This document shows, piece by piece, positions 33,477 to 46,427 of a DNA stretch of 64,000 nucleotides. The translations under genes and the position numbers were made by a program. Below the pieces are notes generated by a model, which saw only the letters and a list, made by a program, of their open reading frames with translations, was not told the origin of the DNA and made no database searches. The DNA lies in the NCBI GenBank assembly GCA_034509735.1, contig JACGWO010000012.1, positions 7,314,367 through 7,378,366 of the forward strand, given 5' to 3'. Each line of letters opens with the position of its first letter. The stretch's first letter is position 1. This DNA is from Sesamum alatum (lineage: Eukaryota > Streptophyta > Magnoliopsida > Lamiales > Pedaliaceae).

Positions 33477-36400
33477 ATGGTATCGGTTATCTCGAGATGG
33501 GATCGGCAACAGAGGCAGCTCCGCCTCCAAAGACACGGCCTATTTCCGCGAAAACTTGGCCTGTCCTCCTCCAGGAGAAAGCTCTTCAGATCTCTCCTCA
33601 TTACCCTCGCTATTATTGCAATCCTTCCCCCTCTTTACTTCCATTTCAGCCTCCGTCGCTTCCACCAGGTTCTACCTATCTCTTTCTCTTCGCACTTATT
33701 ATCTTTTGGTACGCGTGCACATCGTTTTTGTCATCTTTGAACAGAACTTTATAGTTCTGCCAAGAACGTGTTTGTTGACTTTTTTCTTTGCTTTTCCTTG
33801 TAAAAATTTCCATAGATTGGAGCATGCTGTATGCCCCATTCCCTCTTTTTTATTTTTCTGCTCAGGACACCTTTGCGAACCATATAGTTGTCCCTTTACA
33901 TTTTTATTGTCTTATATTTTGCCATCTATATGCAGATACAATTACGAAAGTGCGGTTGGATGGAGACTCCTCCGTTAGTGTGCGCTCATGGGGGTGACTC
34001 AACCAAGTCCTTCCCCAACACTGTACGTATCTCACATCCACTTGACTGATTTCTTTTGCACATATTTAATCCAGAATCTACAGCAGCTATCAACACTTAA
34101 TCAACTGCCTGTCTCAGCTTGCAGGGCAAGTTCTCTTTAATGAGTTTTGGAAAGTGTAACTTTTGGAAATTTAACATTTAAGGCTGTTATAGTCTGGTAA
34201 TTCATCGAGATATTCATTCAAGCATAATACAAAGGAAATTGCTGTTGTATTGGTGGGAGTGTGGGGAAGTAGTTGATTGGGTGCTGATATGAGGTTGATG
34301 CATTGGCAGGTTTTGTTTCTTAGTTAAACTGTTTTGAGTCATTTCCTAAAAGTTCGCCTGATTCTTGGCAAATTTTTTCAGTATAACGAGGATGGATAAT
34401 GTATTTGATAGACAACTTTAAAACAGAAATACTGCTAAAGTAACATTAATCAAATTTAAAGTCGACAAACATGTGAATTGATAATTTCTTGTAAGCTAAT
34501 AATGTTGGTATTATTATGTATGCCCACTATTGAGGTCTAACTAATACAGATTCTTATGTCCCATTGGACAACTCTTAGGAAACCCCAAGAAATGAACAGA
34601 TGCCAGAAATTGCTCTAGAAATGTTCCTGTGGAATATTCCCATTGGCTTCATCTTTATATGTTATTTTGCTTGTGACAGATGGATGCATATAATAATGCA
34701 CTAAGTTCTGGAGTAGATTGCATTGAGATTGATGTGTCTCGTTCGTCAGATGGAGTACTGTTTGCTCTTCATGACAGGTATTACTGAACATTTGTTTCAT
34801 TCAGACATTCACATTTATTTCTATTTTGACTATGGTCTTATTCTTTGATCTGTACTTGGTATCAGTGTTTTCTCCTTTATTATTATAAAAAAATGAATAC
34901 TACTTACCTTTTAGGGGCTAAGATCCAGTAGCCAGTCCAATAGAATTACATTTTAACAAGATGACCCAAGGCACTTATAAATCCAAAACATGTTGAACAC
35001 ATGGAATGTATGAAGTGGTTCATCTCAAGTATTTCTTCAAAACAAAGAAATAGATCAATTTGATTAAAAATAGCATTTCACCTTTCCTACTCATCATGTA
35101 TGCAAAATTAGGACCAAAGTAGTTGACAACCTAAGGATGGAAGAGTATTTGCACACTTTCTCTGCGTTCCACTGCTTCAAGTTTGTGAATTGTTTTTGAA
35201 GTTTTCTGGAATGTTGATTCTCACATGTTACAGGCAGGGAACTGCAGAGAATATCTGGGAATAGTACTTCTAGGGTTGGTTATTTGAGCATGAAAGAGGT
35301 GGGTTGCCTGATGTAAATTATTTTCAATTGTCATTATATTCAGACGATGATTGAAACTGAGGATCTTTTATGACATTTTGACTTTAGATTGCAGATCTGG
35401 GTTCCAGTCATCAGCATTCACTTGAGTTTCATGATGTAAATATTCCAACCATTGAAGATGCACTAAAGGTGCAGCATTCTGTCTCTTCCTCTCCAAACAA
35501 AGCCAGGACAAGTTTCCAAAAGTGATTTCAGCCTGAAACGATATCTCTACTTCTTGCAAATATGATGAGACTAGGCTGTTTTACATGCCACTAGACAACT
35601 CTTCTGTTACAGCAATCTTACAAATAACTAAAGAATCAGTGGAGATGGAATGTTTCTTCTTACTTCTGTACATTTCCATGAGTCAATTATCATTAGCTCC
35701 TTGAAAATTCTACAAGTGATAATATTCTAAGGTCGGTTTTGTTTTCTGCCAGTTGGTATCAGGTTCTGTCAAGCAGGTTATTCTTGATGCTAAAGTTGGG
35801 CCACCTCTATATGAGAAAGGACTGGCAAAGGATATCCTTTCTGTGGTAAGGTGCCCAAGGTCTTTATATGTTCTTTCCTGAGTAAAGAAAATTGATTGTA
35901 GAATTAGAAATATGTTCGTTGCACTTAGCCTTTTTCGCTTGTTGAAATGCCATTTTTTATGGAATTGGAAAAGGCTGCTACCTGTGTAAGTTTAACTCGT
36001 TATACCAGTGAGTACTTGGTGGGATTGGTCATTAAAACCATACTCAAAGGAAAATGGGGCAAATAGAATCTTAAATCCTGCTTGTCTCAGGAAAGGTGAA
36101 TGACTCATTTATAGGAGGACCTGATATGCATCCATGTTTGGTTTGCCTTCTCTGTGGATTAGTATGTAGGTTTGGTTCATTATGTCCCCAACACACCTAA
36201 AAATCCTTTTAAATCTTTAATGAACTTAAGATCTCCAAACTGTATTAGTTATACAAATTTATTTTCATTACCATCTTAAATGCTTATGTTGGCTTATGTC
36301 TTCAGGGTTAGTTTAATTTCCAAACCTTGTTACCAATTTCCAACGGCTATTTCTGCAAAAGATCCTTTTCTGCCCATGAATATTGTCTATTTAGCAGTTT

Positions 36401-37622
36401 TAGTTTTACTTTCCTTGCTTGCGACCATCAACTGGATGATGTAAATAGATCCTTTTGCCTTCTATACTCAAAATATGAACCGTATAATGATCTAAACTGG
36501 TTTGTAAGCTCACTACCATACTTTTTGCAGGTTAAAAGAACCAAGTGTAAGAACTGCCTTGTATGGGCGAAAAGTGACAGTCTAGCAAGGGATGTAATCA
36601 AGTTATCCAGAGATACAATGGTAAAAGCGGGTTAACATATTGCTCTTCCCTATTTTTCATCTCATTTTTCAGTGTGACCTTTTATAGTCATTTCCTATCA
36701 TGTTTCTGAACTTGGTAATATTTTCCTGTATTTTCTGTTTTACGTCTTCTAAGGACGTGTGCAAGAAATGATTTAGAGGCTTGTTGGTGAACAAAGGAAA
36801 AAAGGGGTTGGAAATTTGTTGCTTGCTCTCTTTATGATGTCTGCAATGGCTGTAAATAGGGAGAACTACAGTGCTGTAACTCTACTTGCATAGTCTTCTG
36901 TGGAGAACTTAGCAGAAATGAGACTTGTTTGGGGATAGACTAGGCAGTTCTTCATGTTAGGATTATCTATAGTGACCTTATATTTGCTTGTGATTGATCT
37001 TAAACTACTGCTATATACTTGTACGGACTACATCAAATGTGAAACAGAATAAAACTTCACCTGAACTTGTGCTAGTTGTCGTGGTTTAACAGTCTATGAC
37101 TAGTTTTTGTCGTCGTGGATGGTTAGAGGACCTGGGTTCTTTTCATTTTATGTGGTTAATGTTGTATTCAGTACCATTTTACTATAACTGATGTTCATTC
37201 ATGCTGGTGATTGTTGTGAAGGTAGGGTACATTGTAATGATGGATCCCTCCACTGGAACCAGGACAAATTTATTGAGGATGCGGGGTGCTGGTGTGGTTG
37301 GTGTTTACCATCCTTTAATTGATGAAGAGCTTGTGAGAATCCTACATGGGTATGAAGTTAGTATAAAAGTTAAAAGAATATGAGTTATATTAGAGTATTT
37401 AGTAGATTTGTGGGTAGAGCTGTGATTGACGTGTAATGAATCACTGATAACAGGAGGAAGAAGAAGGTTTATGCATGGACTGTTGATGAAGAGGAGTGGA
37501 TGCAGAAAATGTTGTTGGAGCGTGTGGATGGTGTGGTCACAAGTAACCCTGCTCTGCTACAGCGTGTTATGCAAGACGTGAGAACACAATGCTTTGAAGA
37601 AGGTTTTTCATTGGCTTCTTAA
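33477..37622 (+). CDS. GDPD4: glycerophosphodiester phosphodiesterase (GDPD4-like)
   Basis: Nine exons join in phase: 33477-33668, 33936-34022, 34680-34777, 35238-35298, 35388-35468, 35753-35845, 36531-36620, 37222-37349 and 37454-37622, giving about 332 residues. The enzyme splits glycerophosphodiesters into glycerol-3-phosphate and an alcohol, part of lipid turnover and phosphate recycling. An N-terminal basic stretch and one membrane helix (LFRSLLITLAIIAILPPLYF, about residues 36-56) suggest a membrane-anchored protein. The GDPD barrel follows: CAHGGDSTKSFPNT, then EIDVSRSSDGVLFALHDR with the metal-binding E and D and the catalytic His, VNIPTIEDALK, VILDAKVGPP, and at the C-terminus VYAWTVDEEEWMQ and VDGVVTSNPALL. 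The first catalytic pair, usually HR, reads HG here. The ATG at 33477 follows a GAA-rich leader, and an earlier ATG at 33435 is out of frame. Confidence 0.9.
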
Positions 37623-39246
37623 GAGCACAAGTAATGGTTTGAACGAAGGTGGTGTGGCTTATTGAGGATACAAAGTTAAGCTTTGAAGAAGGTTTACGAT
37701 TGGGTTCTTGATAAGTTGCCAAGATTGGGAAACAAACGTGTCATGTCACCTCCAGGCTCTAGAGAACATTTCTTGTTGGACCAGCTCCAATGTATATTTT
37801 TCTCTTGTTGTAGGAGTTGATAAATATAGAGTGGTTAAAGGTACCCGAATCAATACATTGGCACAAGTAAAAATTCGATTGACTGGAAGTTAATCCATAA
37901 CTCCATAATAGATCTATGGTGTGTATATAGATAGATAGCATTTGTCTAAAGAAAAAGGCAATGAAAAATCAACTGTTAGTATTGTTACCCAATTGGAGGG
38001 CTTGTTATAATGTAGTATAAATCCACGATTTGAAAATCACCTCAAAATGTGGTATTTAAATCATCCAAAAATTGTTCCAAATTATAATTTGTGTTTTGTA
38101 CAATATAACCCTTGTGTTGAGTATAATATTTACCTTAATACCCTCGATTGTAAAAAAAATTACAAATCTACCACTCTGAAGTTTTTCACGCCAAAAGGGC
38201 AAGACTTTCACATACAGATATTTTTGTGAAGTATTCTCATGATGTTATTTTAGCTCTTCAAATAGTCAAGCAAATATTATTCGTTCTTATTATCTGATTG
38301 AATGTAATTTATCATTTTCAGACCTCTCTTTTAAATGAGAGGACATACTTCTTTTTTTAAAAAAAATTAAGAGAATGAAGATATGCTACTTCACATATTT
38401 TGTTTTTCTTCTACGAGCATTTTGGTATATAATTCATATTTTTCTAAAATCATAAATGAATACAATTGCTAATAAATAAGAAATTAAATAATCCTACAAC
38501 ATATCATTATAAATAAATAAAATATTATATTATTATATAATTATTTATCCCAAATAATATTATTTATTACATCATAATCACATTCAAAATAATTTATATG
38601 AACTGAATCCAAAGTAATAAACATGAATTGAGGGTAGAAAGACGCGGGCAGTAGGAGTAGGAGTACTCAACCTTTTGCGTCTCATTTTACTATTTTATTA
38701 ATTTGTAATGAGTTAAACAAAGAAGACAAAGCAGCAGTAGGCGTGAGGACGAAGTACGAAGGGAATAATAGCTAGGAATTAGGAAATAAATCCCAGGACA
38801 CGGCACGACACCGTTTTTGTTGGACTCCAATTTCGATAAGCATCAAAACTCAGCGTCAGGATTCCCAATCCAAATTTTAACCAACCGACCGTCTGAGCAG
38901 ACGGTCATTCCAGACCAGACCACCACAGGCATCATCAATATTTAAAGTTTAAACTACAGTGCGTTGCCGTGCATCATTTGTTCAATACTTTCTTCCCCTC
39001 ACAAACAAATAAGAAAAAAGAGTTTACTGAAAGTTGAAAGAGGGATTATTAAGTAAGGGCTGATGATGTATCCATCCATGGGAGGATCTGCAATTAATTA
39101 AAAGAAAAACCCACCCTTTTAACAGAATTCATACTTGATTGAGCTTCTACACCAACCAAGTGCATGCCATTGTAAAATTACTACGGAGATCCAATCCAAC
39201 TACAAATTCAAAGATTGAAGCTTTGCCTCTTCATTCTCGATCAATC
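37623..39246. other. intergenic AT-rich DNA, partial copy of the GDPD4 3' end, start of next leader
   Basis: At 37680-37715 a near copy of the last GDPD4 codons (GCTTTGAAGAAGGTTT) follows the stop, a small local duplication. From 38300 to 38640 the DNA is extremely AT-rich without genes. A tiny upstream frame (ATG at 39164, three codons then TAA) precedes the DUF2062 gene start. Confidence 0.45.
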
Positions 39247-41458
39247 ATGCTCCAACGTTTCCTCTTCTGGTTGCTTTCATGGTTCCGTATCAAAATTGTC
39301 GACCCTCTTCTCCAAATCCTCCGCCGGTACGCTTCTTTTTCTATCCATCCATCCATTCATTTCCTATTTTCACTCTTTTCCTTTTTCTATACCTGCACGT
39401 TTCCATTGCTTCTGCCATATTTTTGCCCCCGATTCTTGTATTTACTGACATTTAACCCAAATTTTCTAGGGGAACCGAGCCAAAGCAGCTTGCATTCTCG
39501 GCTGCGCTTGGGATCACTTTAGGAGTGTTTCCCATCTGTGGTATGCTATTTTTTCGTTTGCTAATTCAATCTTGATTCTGATCTGATTTAGCTCATAACT
39601 AATAGCTTCCCTTTTACCCTTTCCACTGTATTTTGTTCTTGTGTTGTATGCTGTTCTGAGCTAAATACCCCTCATCTTTTTGGTTTTCTGGAAATGTGAT
39701 GAGTTTGCATCTCTTATCTGATGCCTTGCTGAAGTGTTACTTTTTTATTTTCTTTAATGTATAAAGGATGAGGTAGAAGGTAAAGTTTGGAAACGCCAGA
39801 CCATACAGGTGTTTATGGACACCATTTTCTTTGGTTTCACAATTTCCGATCCTGATACAGGCTCTGCCTCTACAGTTGGTAGTTTATGTTTAATTCGACT
39901 TCCTGAACAAGGAACTAACAGTTGATATACTTTCTGTTGGGATCGTTATTCATTAAATATTGGGCCTTCACAACTGATCTTTGAATTTCTCTCAAGTGCT
40001 GAGTCAGTTAGTTTGTTTCTTTTGTTTCCACTAACTTCTTTAGCATCACTCTTCGTTTTGCTATTGTAACTCGTATAACATGCCATGCTATGGGCTGCAA
40101 GGCAGTATGTGTTGCACTGGTGATTTGGATTGTTTGGGTGAGCACCTTATGTTTGGAGTCTATCATCTTTACCAGGGGTTACAGTGTTCCTATGCGGGAT
40201 AGCTGCTGCAGTGCTTCGATCTCTTTGTCATGCTCCAACTGTAATGCTGGCTAATTTTATTGCTACTCCTATAGAATTGAGGTAATCCTTTTCCAATCTA
40301 AATCACTCCCTCTCCATTCTTTATTGCAGTTTGGTGCAACTTCACTAACTTATTTACCAGACTGGTTAGCTCATTTTCTCATCACGGGCCTTGCTAATGA
40401 AAAGTAAATGCCGTATTAGGTTGGGTAAATTAGTACATCCAACCTAGAGGCCCAAAGTAAAGGGCCCTTTTGCATTTGTGGTTTTCTGCTAATTATTCCC
40501 TGCCAATGCAGTAGAGTTTTCTTGAAGAACCTCAGAATCCTGATCCTTTTTGGGTTTTGTTCTGTAGTCTGATGGTTCCATTTCTACGATTTGGTGAAAT
40601 CATTACCGGTGGGCCTCATTTTCCTTTAACTTCTGATGCTTTTAAGAAGGTCCTGACTGGACAAGCTTCACATGAAGCCTTGCGGAGCATTTTCCTAGCG
40701 GTATATTATCAATTTGATAGTCTCAATTCATATCCATCTACGGTTGTGCTATTTAATTTTGGAAGTGGGTTTGGAACCTTCATGCGATAAAATGTCAGAG
40801 GGACATCTCCTCTATGTGCTTCCCAATTTACTTGATCTTTTCTTTTCCTATGCAAATAGAAAGCTGGTTTCTGATTAGTGCTCAAGTTAGCATCTTGATG
40901 GTACAGCATATACTAGAAGTTGAATTGTAATTTCATACCAGTACTTTCTAAAATAATGAGACCAGAAATACCATGAATGGGAAAAGAATGTGTCGATTCT
41001 TCACGAATATCCATCAAGTTGAGTGAGTTGTGTTTTTATTCATGGGTTCATCATAATTATTAACCACGACTGTCGATATCTGTTTCTAATTAGGAAAATA
41101 GGGCATATGTGACTGGTAAATACTGGGAAAAAAGCTGTAATTAGGAGAGATTAACTATTGCGTCATCAAGACATAGTTGGATTGTGTAATGTAATGTGTG
41201 TTTGATCCTTTAGCAATTTCAGTTTATTAATGAGATTTATCACTTGTTTTGATATATATGCAGTTGTTGGGATGGGTTGTTGCTGCACCTGTTATCTTAG
41301 GAGGCCTATATTTGTTGTTCTTGCCATGTTTCAAGATCTTGGTTCTTAAATTCAACGCTGTTCCTTCAAGCCCAAAAAAGGCAGTGAACTCGATTTCAAG
41401 CCCGAGAAAGCCACTCAACTCCCCTTCTGAAGTGAGGCTAAAAGTCAGGGATGTATGA
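39247..41458 (+). CDS. DUF2062 membrane protein
   Basis: Five exons join in phase: 39247-39326, 39470-39540, 40176-40281, 40568-40700 and 41264-41458, giving about 194 residues. The DUF2062 pattern is clear: FAALGITLGVFP-type sequence (LAFSAALGITLGVFPICGV), then AAVLRSLCHAPTVMLANFIA-TPIELSLMVPFLRFGE, and a C-terminal membrane helix (LGWVVAAPVILGGLYLLFL). Plant members are small integral membrane proteins without an assigned biochemical role, and bacterial relatives are similarly uncharacterised. The Ser/Pro-rich tail (SSPKKAVNSISSPRK) is probably exposed. The ATG at 39247 is the first in-frame start upstream of the conserved block. Confidence 0.85.
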
Positions 41459-43091
41459 CCAACAGCACAAGAACATGCAGGTGCAACGTGCTTTTGTTTG
41501 GCATAAAAGGAAGGACGTATAATATCAAACACTTTGTACATAAAGCTTAATGTGAGGGTGCGTTCTCAACAATGCATGTAAACGTGAAGCAAATTGTTAA
41601 ATTGTATGCTCACACACACTTGGTCCAGCAACATTCATGGGAACACAGGACTTGTTGAATTTTTCTCATGACTCGTTTTAATTCTTACTGTTCTTGTTGA
41701 CATTTAACTTAAAATATGGCTTTTGATATCGGTAGTAGTAGTGTAATAGTGTTAGTGTGGTGTTCCAGAGGCCATTGTTTTTCCTGGAGAAGAAATCTTC
41801 CTGCGTGTCTTTTACCTCAGCAATGGAGAAGTTAAAATAAGAAAAAATATCAGAAGCTTCTCCTTTCATTTTAATTAGAACTCGCATGAAAGAAATGCAA
41901 AGGGGAGGACCCAACAATAAATAAATAAATAAACAAAGGTTTCTTGATTTCTGTTTTAAAGAGATAAAACCAAGTGTTCGCGAGGATTCTGGCTTATGAA
42001 GAAATTGCAGATATTCACATTATTAAAATATGTTAGCTGTATAAGAAAAAGACCTAATCCATATTAATTCAATCTTCATGAGTTTAAAATTTTTTGTATT
42101 TTGGTAGACAGCATGTCTACATCAGTAGAGTGAATATAAAAGAAATAATGTTGTAAGAGGTGGTATACATACATATATTATAATTGATATGGTGACAAAA
42201 TCAAAAAAAGCATGATGAGTGAGTGGGAGATGGTCAAATGATGAGAGATATATAGATATTAGATGGCGATTCGCCGCATGGGCATGGGCATGGGCATGGC
42301 CCTTGCCTTCCTCGTTTTACTATTAGTTGGAGCTAACCTATGTTTGACTTGTTTCTGTTTGTTTATCTAATTCAGTGAAGTGATTAATGCTTCTCAATTG
42401 TCACAAATGGTGATGGAATTTGTTCATCTGCACTTGATTAGTAATATCTTCTCTTTTTCTTTTGGAGGCGGAATACAAAATTTAATTAATATCCAGACAG
42501 ACTGTTAGAAAGATTAGAAATCATTCCAGATATTCTATTCATAAAGTTTTGGTTTTTGCTGTATATATATCTACTATAATACTAGCTTTGACATTACTGT
42601 TATATGCAAATACATATCTCCGACTGCGGAGGGAGAAGATATACATTGTCGTTGTGAGATAGAAACTTCCACAGGATAGACAGACAATCGCCCTTCTTCT
42701 GTCTCTTCTGCGGCTCTCATTATTTTTTATTAGTATACTACTCTGATCATCATCCAGATCTGTTTTTGTACAACCTCTCTCTTCTCTTCTCTTCAACATA
42801 CATTTTTCAGATCTTTGGTTCAAGCCTCGAGGGTTTTTCTCCCTTATACATGATATGATCTCACGACAAAACCATCCTTTTTCTAAATAGCATCATCACC
42901 TCAGTTGTTTACTTAGTTTTCCAAACCAACTCCCTTTTAGAAATTAGATCCATTTCATCGCTTTTCAAAAGTCCAATCTTGCTTTGTTTTTCATCTGGGC
43001 CTCCGTGCTTGTGTGTTTGGATGAGTGTGCTGGGTTTCCTTGACAATCTGGGATTTTTATTTTTAGGGAAAAAAGCTACTTTTTGTTTGTG
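41459..43091. other. intergenic, nothing recognised
   Basis: AT-rich DNA with the 3' UTR of the DUF2062 gene at the left. A GGGCATGGGCATGGGCATGG tandem of short units lies at about 42280-42300. A pyrimidine-rich stretch (CTCTCTCTTCTCTTCTCTTC near 42775) resembles a plant core-promoter Y patch for the RING-H2 gene. Confidence 0.4.
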
Positions 43092-45189
43092 ATGTCTTCT
43101 TATAGTGTTAAAAGTAGCATTCCAGACCAAGAAACAGCCGCCAACAATGGTACTGGTACTGGTACAGGTAATGCTGCTGCTAATTGTTGCTCCAGGCCTT
43201 CATCTGAGCTCAAACTGTACCAAGCTTTCATCTTTTCTGTCCCAATTCTCTTTACATTTATTCTTCTCTTCTTGTTTTATTTCTTCTATCTCCGCCCCCG
43301 GAGGGTTGACTGGTCTTCTCTGAGAATGAGGAATGCTAATTTCACGCCAGGCAGTGATGATATCTCCAGGGTATGCTATATTGTTGAATAGATTATTTTA
43401 TGTCAGGAATTAATATATTGCTTCTATGTATATAATCCTAATTTAGTTTTTTCTTTGTTCATAGTGTGAATTGGGGTTGAAGAAGGAGCTGCGAGAGATG
43501 CTACCCGTTATCGTGTTCAAGGAGAGTTTTTCTGTCAAAGACACACAGTAAGTAGTGTCCTTTCGTGGGAAAATATTCTTAAACTTCTTCTTCTTCTTCT
43601 TCTTCTTAATAGAAGAAAAGAAAAGAAAAGAAAATCCTCATATAAATTTATTGGTGTCCGTAAATTCGTTGATGTTTATGCAAATATTTTCCTTTCCTTA
43701 GATTTAAGGTTGAAATTCTCCTTTAAGTTGTTTTCTGTCTCTGAGGTCCCCTTAGATGTAAAAGGGGTACATCAAAGTAGTAAGTAGCTGAAGATGCCAG
43801 AGGCATGACATGTTGATAGCTTAATTGACTTGGAAATCAAACATTGACTCGGTTTTTGGGTGTATTGTTTATCTCTAAGAATAGAGTTAATTTTAGTTAC
43901 CTGCTAGTAACTGGATATTGTTGATGGATCGACCATATGTACTGTTTCTCTTCTGTTCATAGATATTCCGTCCCTCAGACTTAATTATCTTATGACTCCT
44001 TTCATCTCAGTGTTATCTGTTTACTTCTTTCTTTCCTCTCTCTTTTTGCCTTCCAATCTTGCTTTCTTGTTTTACTTTTTTATATGTTTTTGAAGGGGAC
44101 TAGGGGTTGGGGGCATTGCATGAGCTAAATGTTGAAGTATGCTGTGGATGTCATTGGCAAGTATTTCTTAGAAACAATACTGCTCGGCTCCTATAGTGGA
44201 TCGAGGCATCTTTTAATATTTGAAAATGGTAAGACAAAGATGCCAATTATCATAAATGATGACATTTCTGTTGTTTCCATTATTTCCGTGCTTTTGTTCA
44301 AAGGTTGTGCCTTTGGTTTTGTTAAATTCAGAGCTTAATATTGAGCAATAGGAGCACCTATGATCCACAGTATCTCATTTGGAGATGTGTTATGAAACTG
44401 TGAGAAAGGGTTGTGATGTCAGTACTTGTCAATGAAAAACTGTTCTTGCCTGGGAAGTAAACCTAAAGAACTTTGGGGAGAAAACTAATTAGGTGATATT
44501 TGTTTCTATCATTTATTTATCCGTACGATTTTGTAAAGGTTCCTTTGTTCTATGAGGGCTGCAGTTGTCATCAATTAAGGTCAGCAGGAGTAACTTGTAA
44601 CTGTCTTGCAAAATCATAATGGTTGAGCATCATATTGTATGTAGTTGTAACCTTGGGGAGATTTTTTGAGTTGCAGATTATCTTAAGCTGCCATTTGAAT
44701 CTGGGTTTTGCTTAATATATACTACTTGACATGATGGTAGTATGATTATTTGTTCACGTGTCTGGTCTTTAGCTTCCTGCAGTATTTTGTAATGACATGA
44801 GACTAATAGGATACACTTAAAGAGCATTAACTGGAGTTTAGTTGTCAACTTTGCAAACAAAAGTCTAGTTCTTCTCTCTCTCTCTTGAGTCTTCAGTGTT
44901 GGTTTAAAGGTACAAGTTTGATATGTGACTGAAATTCATTGTTTGTAATGGTAGATGCTCAGTGTGCCTTGGTGATTACCAAGCAGAGGATAGACTTCAG
45001 CAGATACCAGCCTGCGGGCATACGTTCCACATGGACTGCATCGACCTCTGGCTGGCGACACATACCACTTGTCCACTTTGTCGCAAATCTCTCCTTGCTT
45101 CCACTAAAACTCCTTGCACAGATGGAGTAGCAGATACTCGTGATAGCGGGACTTGTGATGAAGACCCTCAAACTAGTCAACAACCTTGA
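43092..45189 (+). CDS. RING-H2 finger protein, ATL-like E3 ubiquitin ligase
   Basis: Three exons join in phase: 43092-43370, 43465-43547 and 44955-45189, giving about 198 residues. A Gly/Thr/Asn-rich N-terminus is followed by one strong membrane helix (AFIFSVPILFTFILLFLFYF, about residues 43-62), a basic linker (LRPRRVDWSSLRMR), a LPVIVFKESF segment akin to the GLD box region of ATL proteins, and a RING-H2 finger: CSVCLGDY, then CGHTFHMDCIDLWL, then CPLC, with the C3-H2-C3 ligands all present. RING-H2 proteins of this type pass ubiquitin from an E2 to substrates at membranes. Intron 2 is long (about 1.4 kb). The specific ATL subgroup is not assigned. Confidence 0.88.
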
Positions 45190-46427
45190 TGGTGTGTGGA
45201 GGGAGATGAAAGAGTTGTTCCACCTGCTGGTGAAAGGGATAGAAATGTCGAATGCAATGAGTTGGAGAGGAGAGGCAAACTGCTATTGTTAATAGGTCTC
45301 AGGAATTGCAAGCAAATTATTTGGTTTAGAGAAATGTGTGTCCTGGACTGTAGACAAGTATTTATATAGTTTTTGCCCGGATAGGAGGAGGGGTTTGCCA
45401 AGAAATTGGTAGCTCAGTTGATGTAGAAGATATACTGAGTTGTATTTATCAAGACTTGAATGAATGATGGATGTTAATTGTGGGGGAGTGTAAAACCAGA
45501 ATTAGAGCTATTTCAAAGAGTGGAGTGTGTGTTTAAGGTTAAGTGAGACTGTCCTCCTTCAACTATAACAACTAATGCATCAAGAAATCTTCCTTCTTTT
45601 GTACATATGGATCATCCTAACGAATTGGTGGTCATATGGTAAACCAATCCTTGTATAGATTGAGGGTTGAGGAAATTAAGTCTGTTACCGTTTGCTTTTT
45701 TATTTAATAACCTTTTTGACTGTGAGAGAAGAAATAGTGAAGTATTATTTGGTAAAAAGACTTAATAATAATATCTTCAAGAGAGAAGACTGAGTGCCGA
45801 CCCGACTACTCTGTTCATCATCTTCTCTCTCTCTCTCTCCGTAGGTAGTAATAGTCATAAATAAATCTTAATCTCCATCCCTTTGACTTTCTCTTTCTCA
45901 CAGCAAAGTCTTCTTCTTCCTCCTCCTCCAGCTGTCACTGCAATTAAGGTAAACCACTTCAAACTCTCTCGCATGTCTGTCGTGATTGACCACTACCTAC
46001 TCCCTATTCGTTCCTCATCTTATCCAAGATCACAACTTTTAAATTCGCTTTCTATTGGAATTTCTTCAACCCGCCCACATAAAAAAAATCTTCACTATTG
46101 CTCCTTCCACTCACCGCTGTTTCTTATGTCAGTTTGCTGGAAAGAACCGTTTTGACCCAAGTATGAAAGACTTCATTCTCGACTTGGAATACTTAGCGGA
46201 AGGATTGTTTTGGTATTTTTTTGATGTTTTTGCGCCCATAGCTGATGAGATTGTAGCTCTCGGATTGCTTTTCACCGCTGTGATTGAAGAATTTGTTCGC
46301 TTCTTGTTTTGCCAAAATTTGATTCTTTAGATTCGAATCCAAGATTCACCGTCTTGACAAGTCATTGTTTGTGTGCTGCCGGAAAAGTTAAATTTTGTGT
46401 CGGAGATTGCTTCTGGTGTTTCCATCT
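45190..46427. other. RING-H2 3' UTR, intergenic DNA and phytolongin leader
   Basis: A CT-rich stretch (CTCTCTCTCTCTC at about 45825) and an ATAAATAAATC sequence at 45860 look like promoter and 5' leader of the phytolongin gene. A possible leader intron starts at the GGTAAACC near 45948. Open frames inside are not conserved sequence. Confidence 0.4.

Noticed and set aside
45883..46330. Coding exon upstream of the phytolongin
   Set aside because: Frames overlap each other and resemble no longin sequence; they fit a 5' leader and intron.
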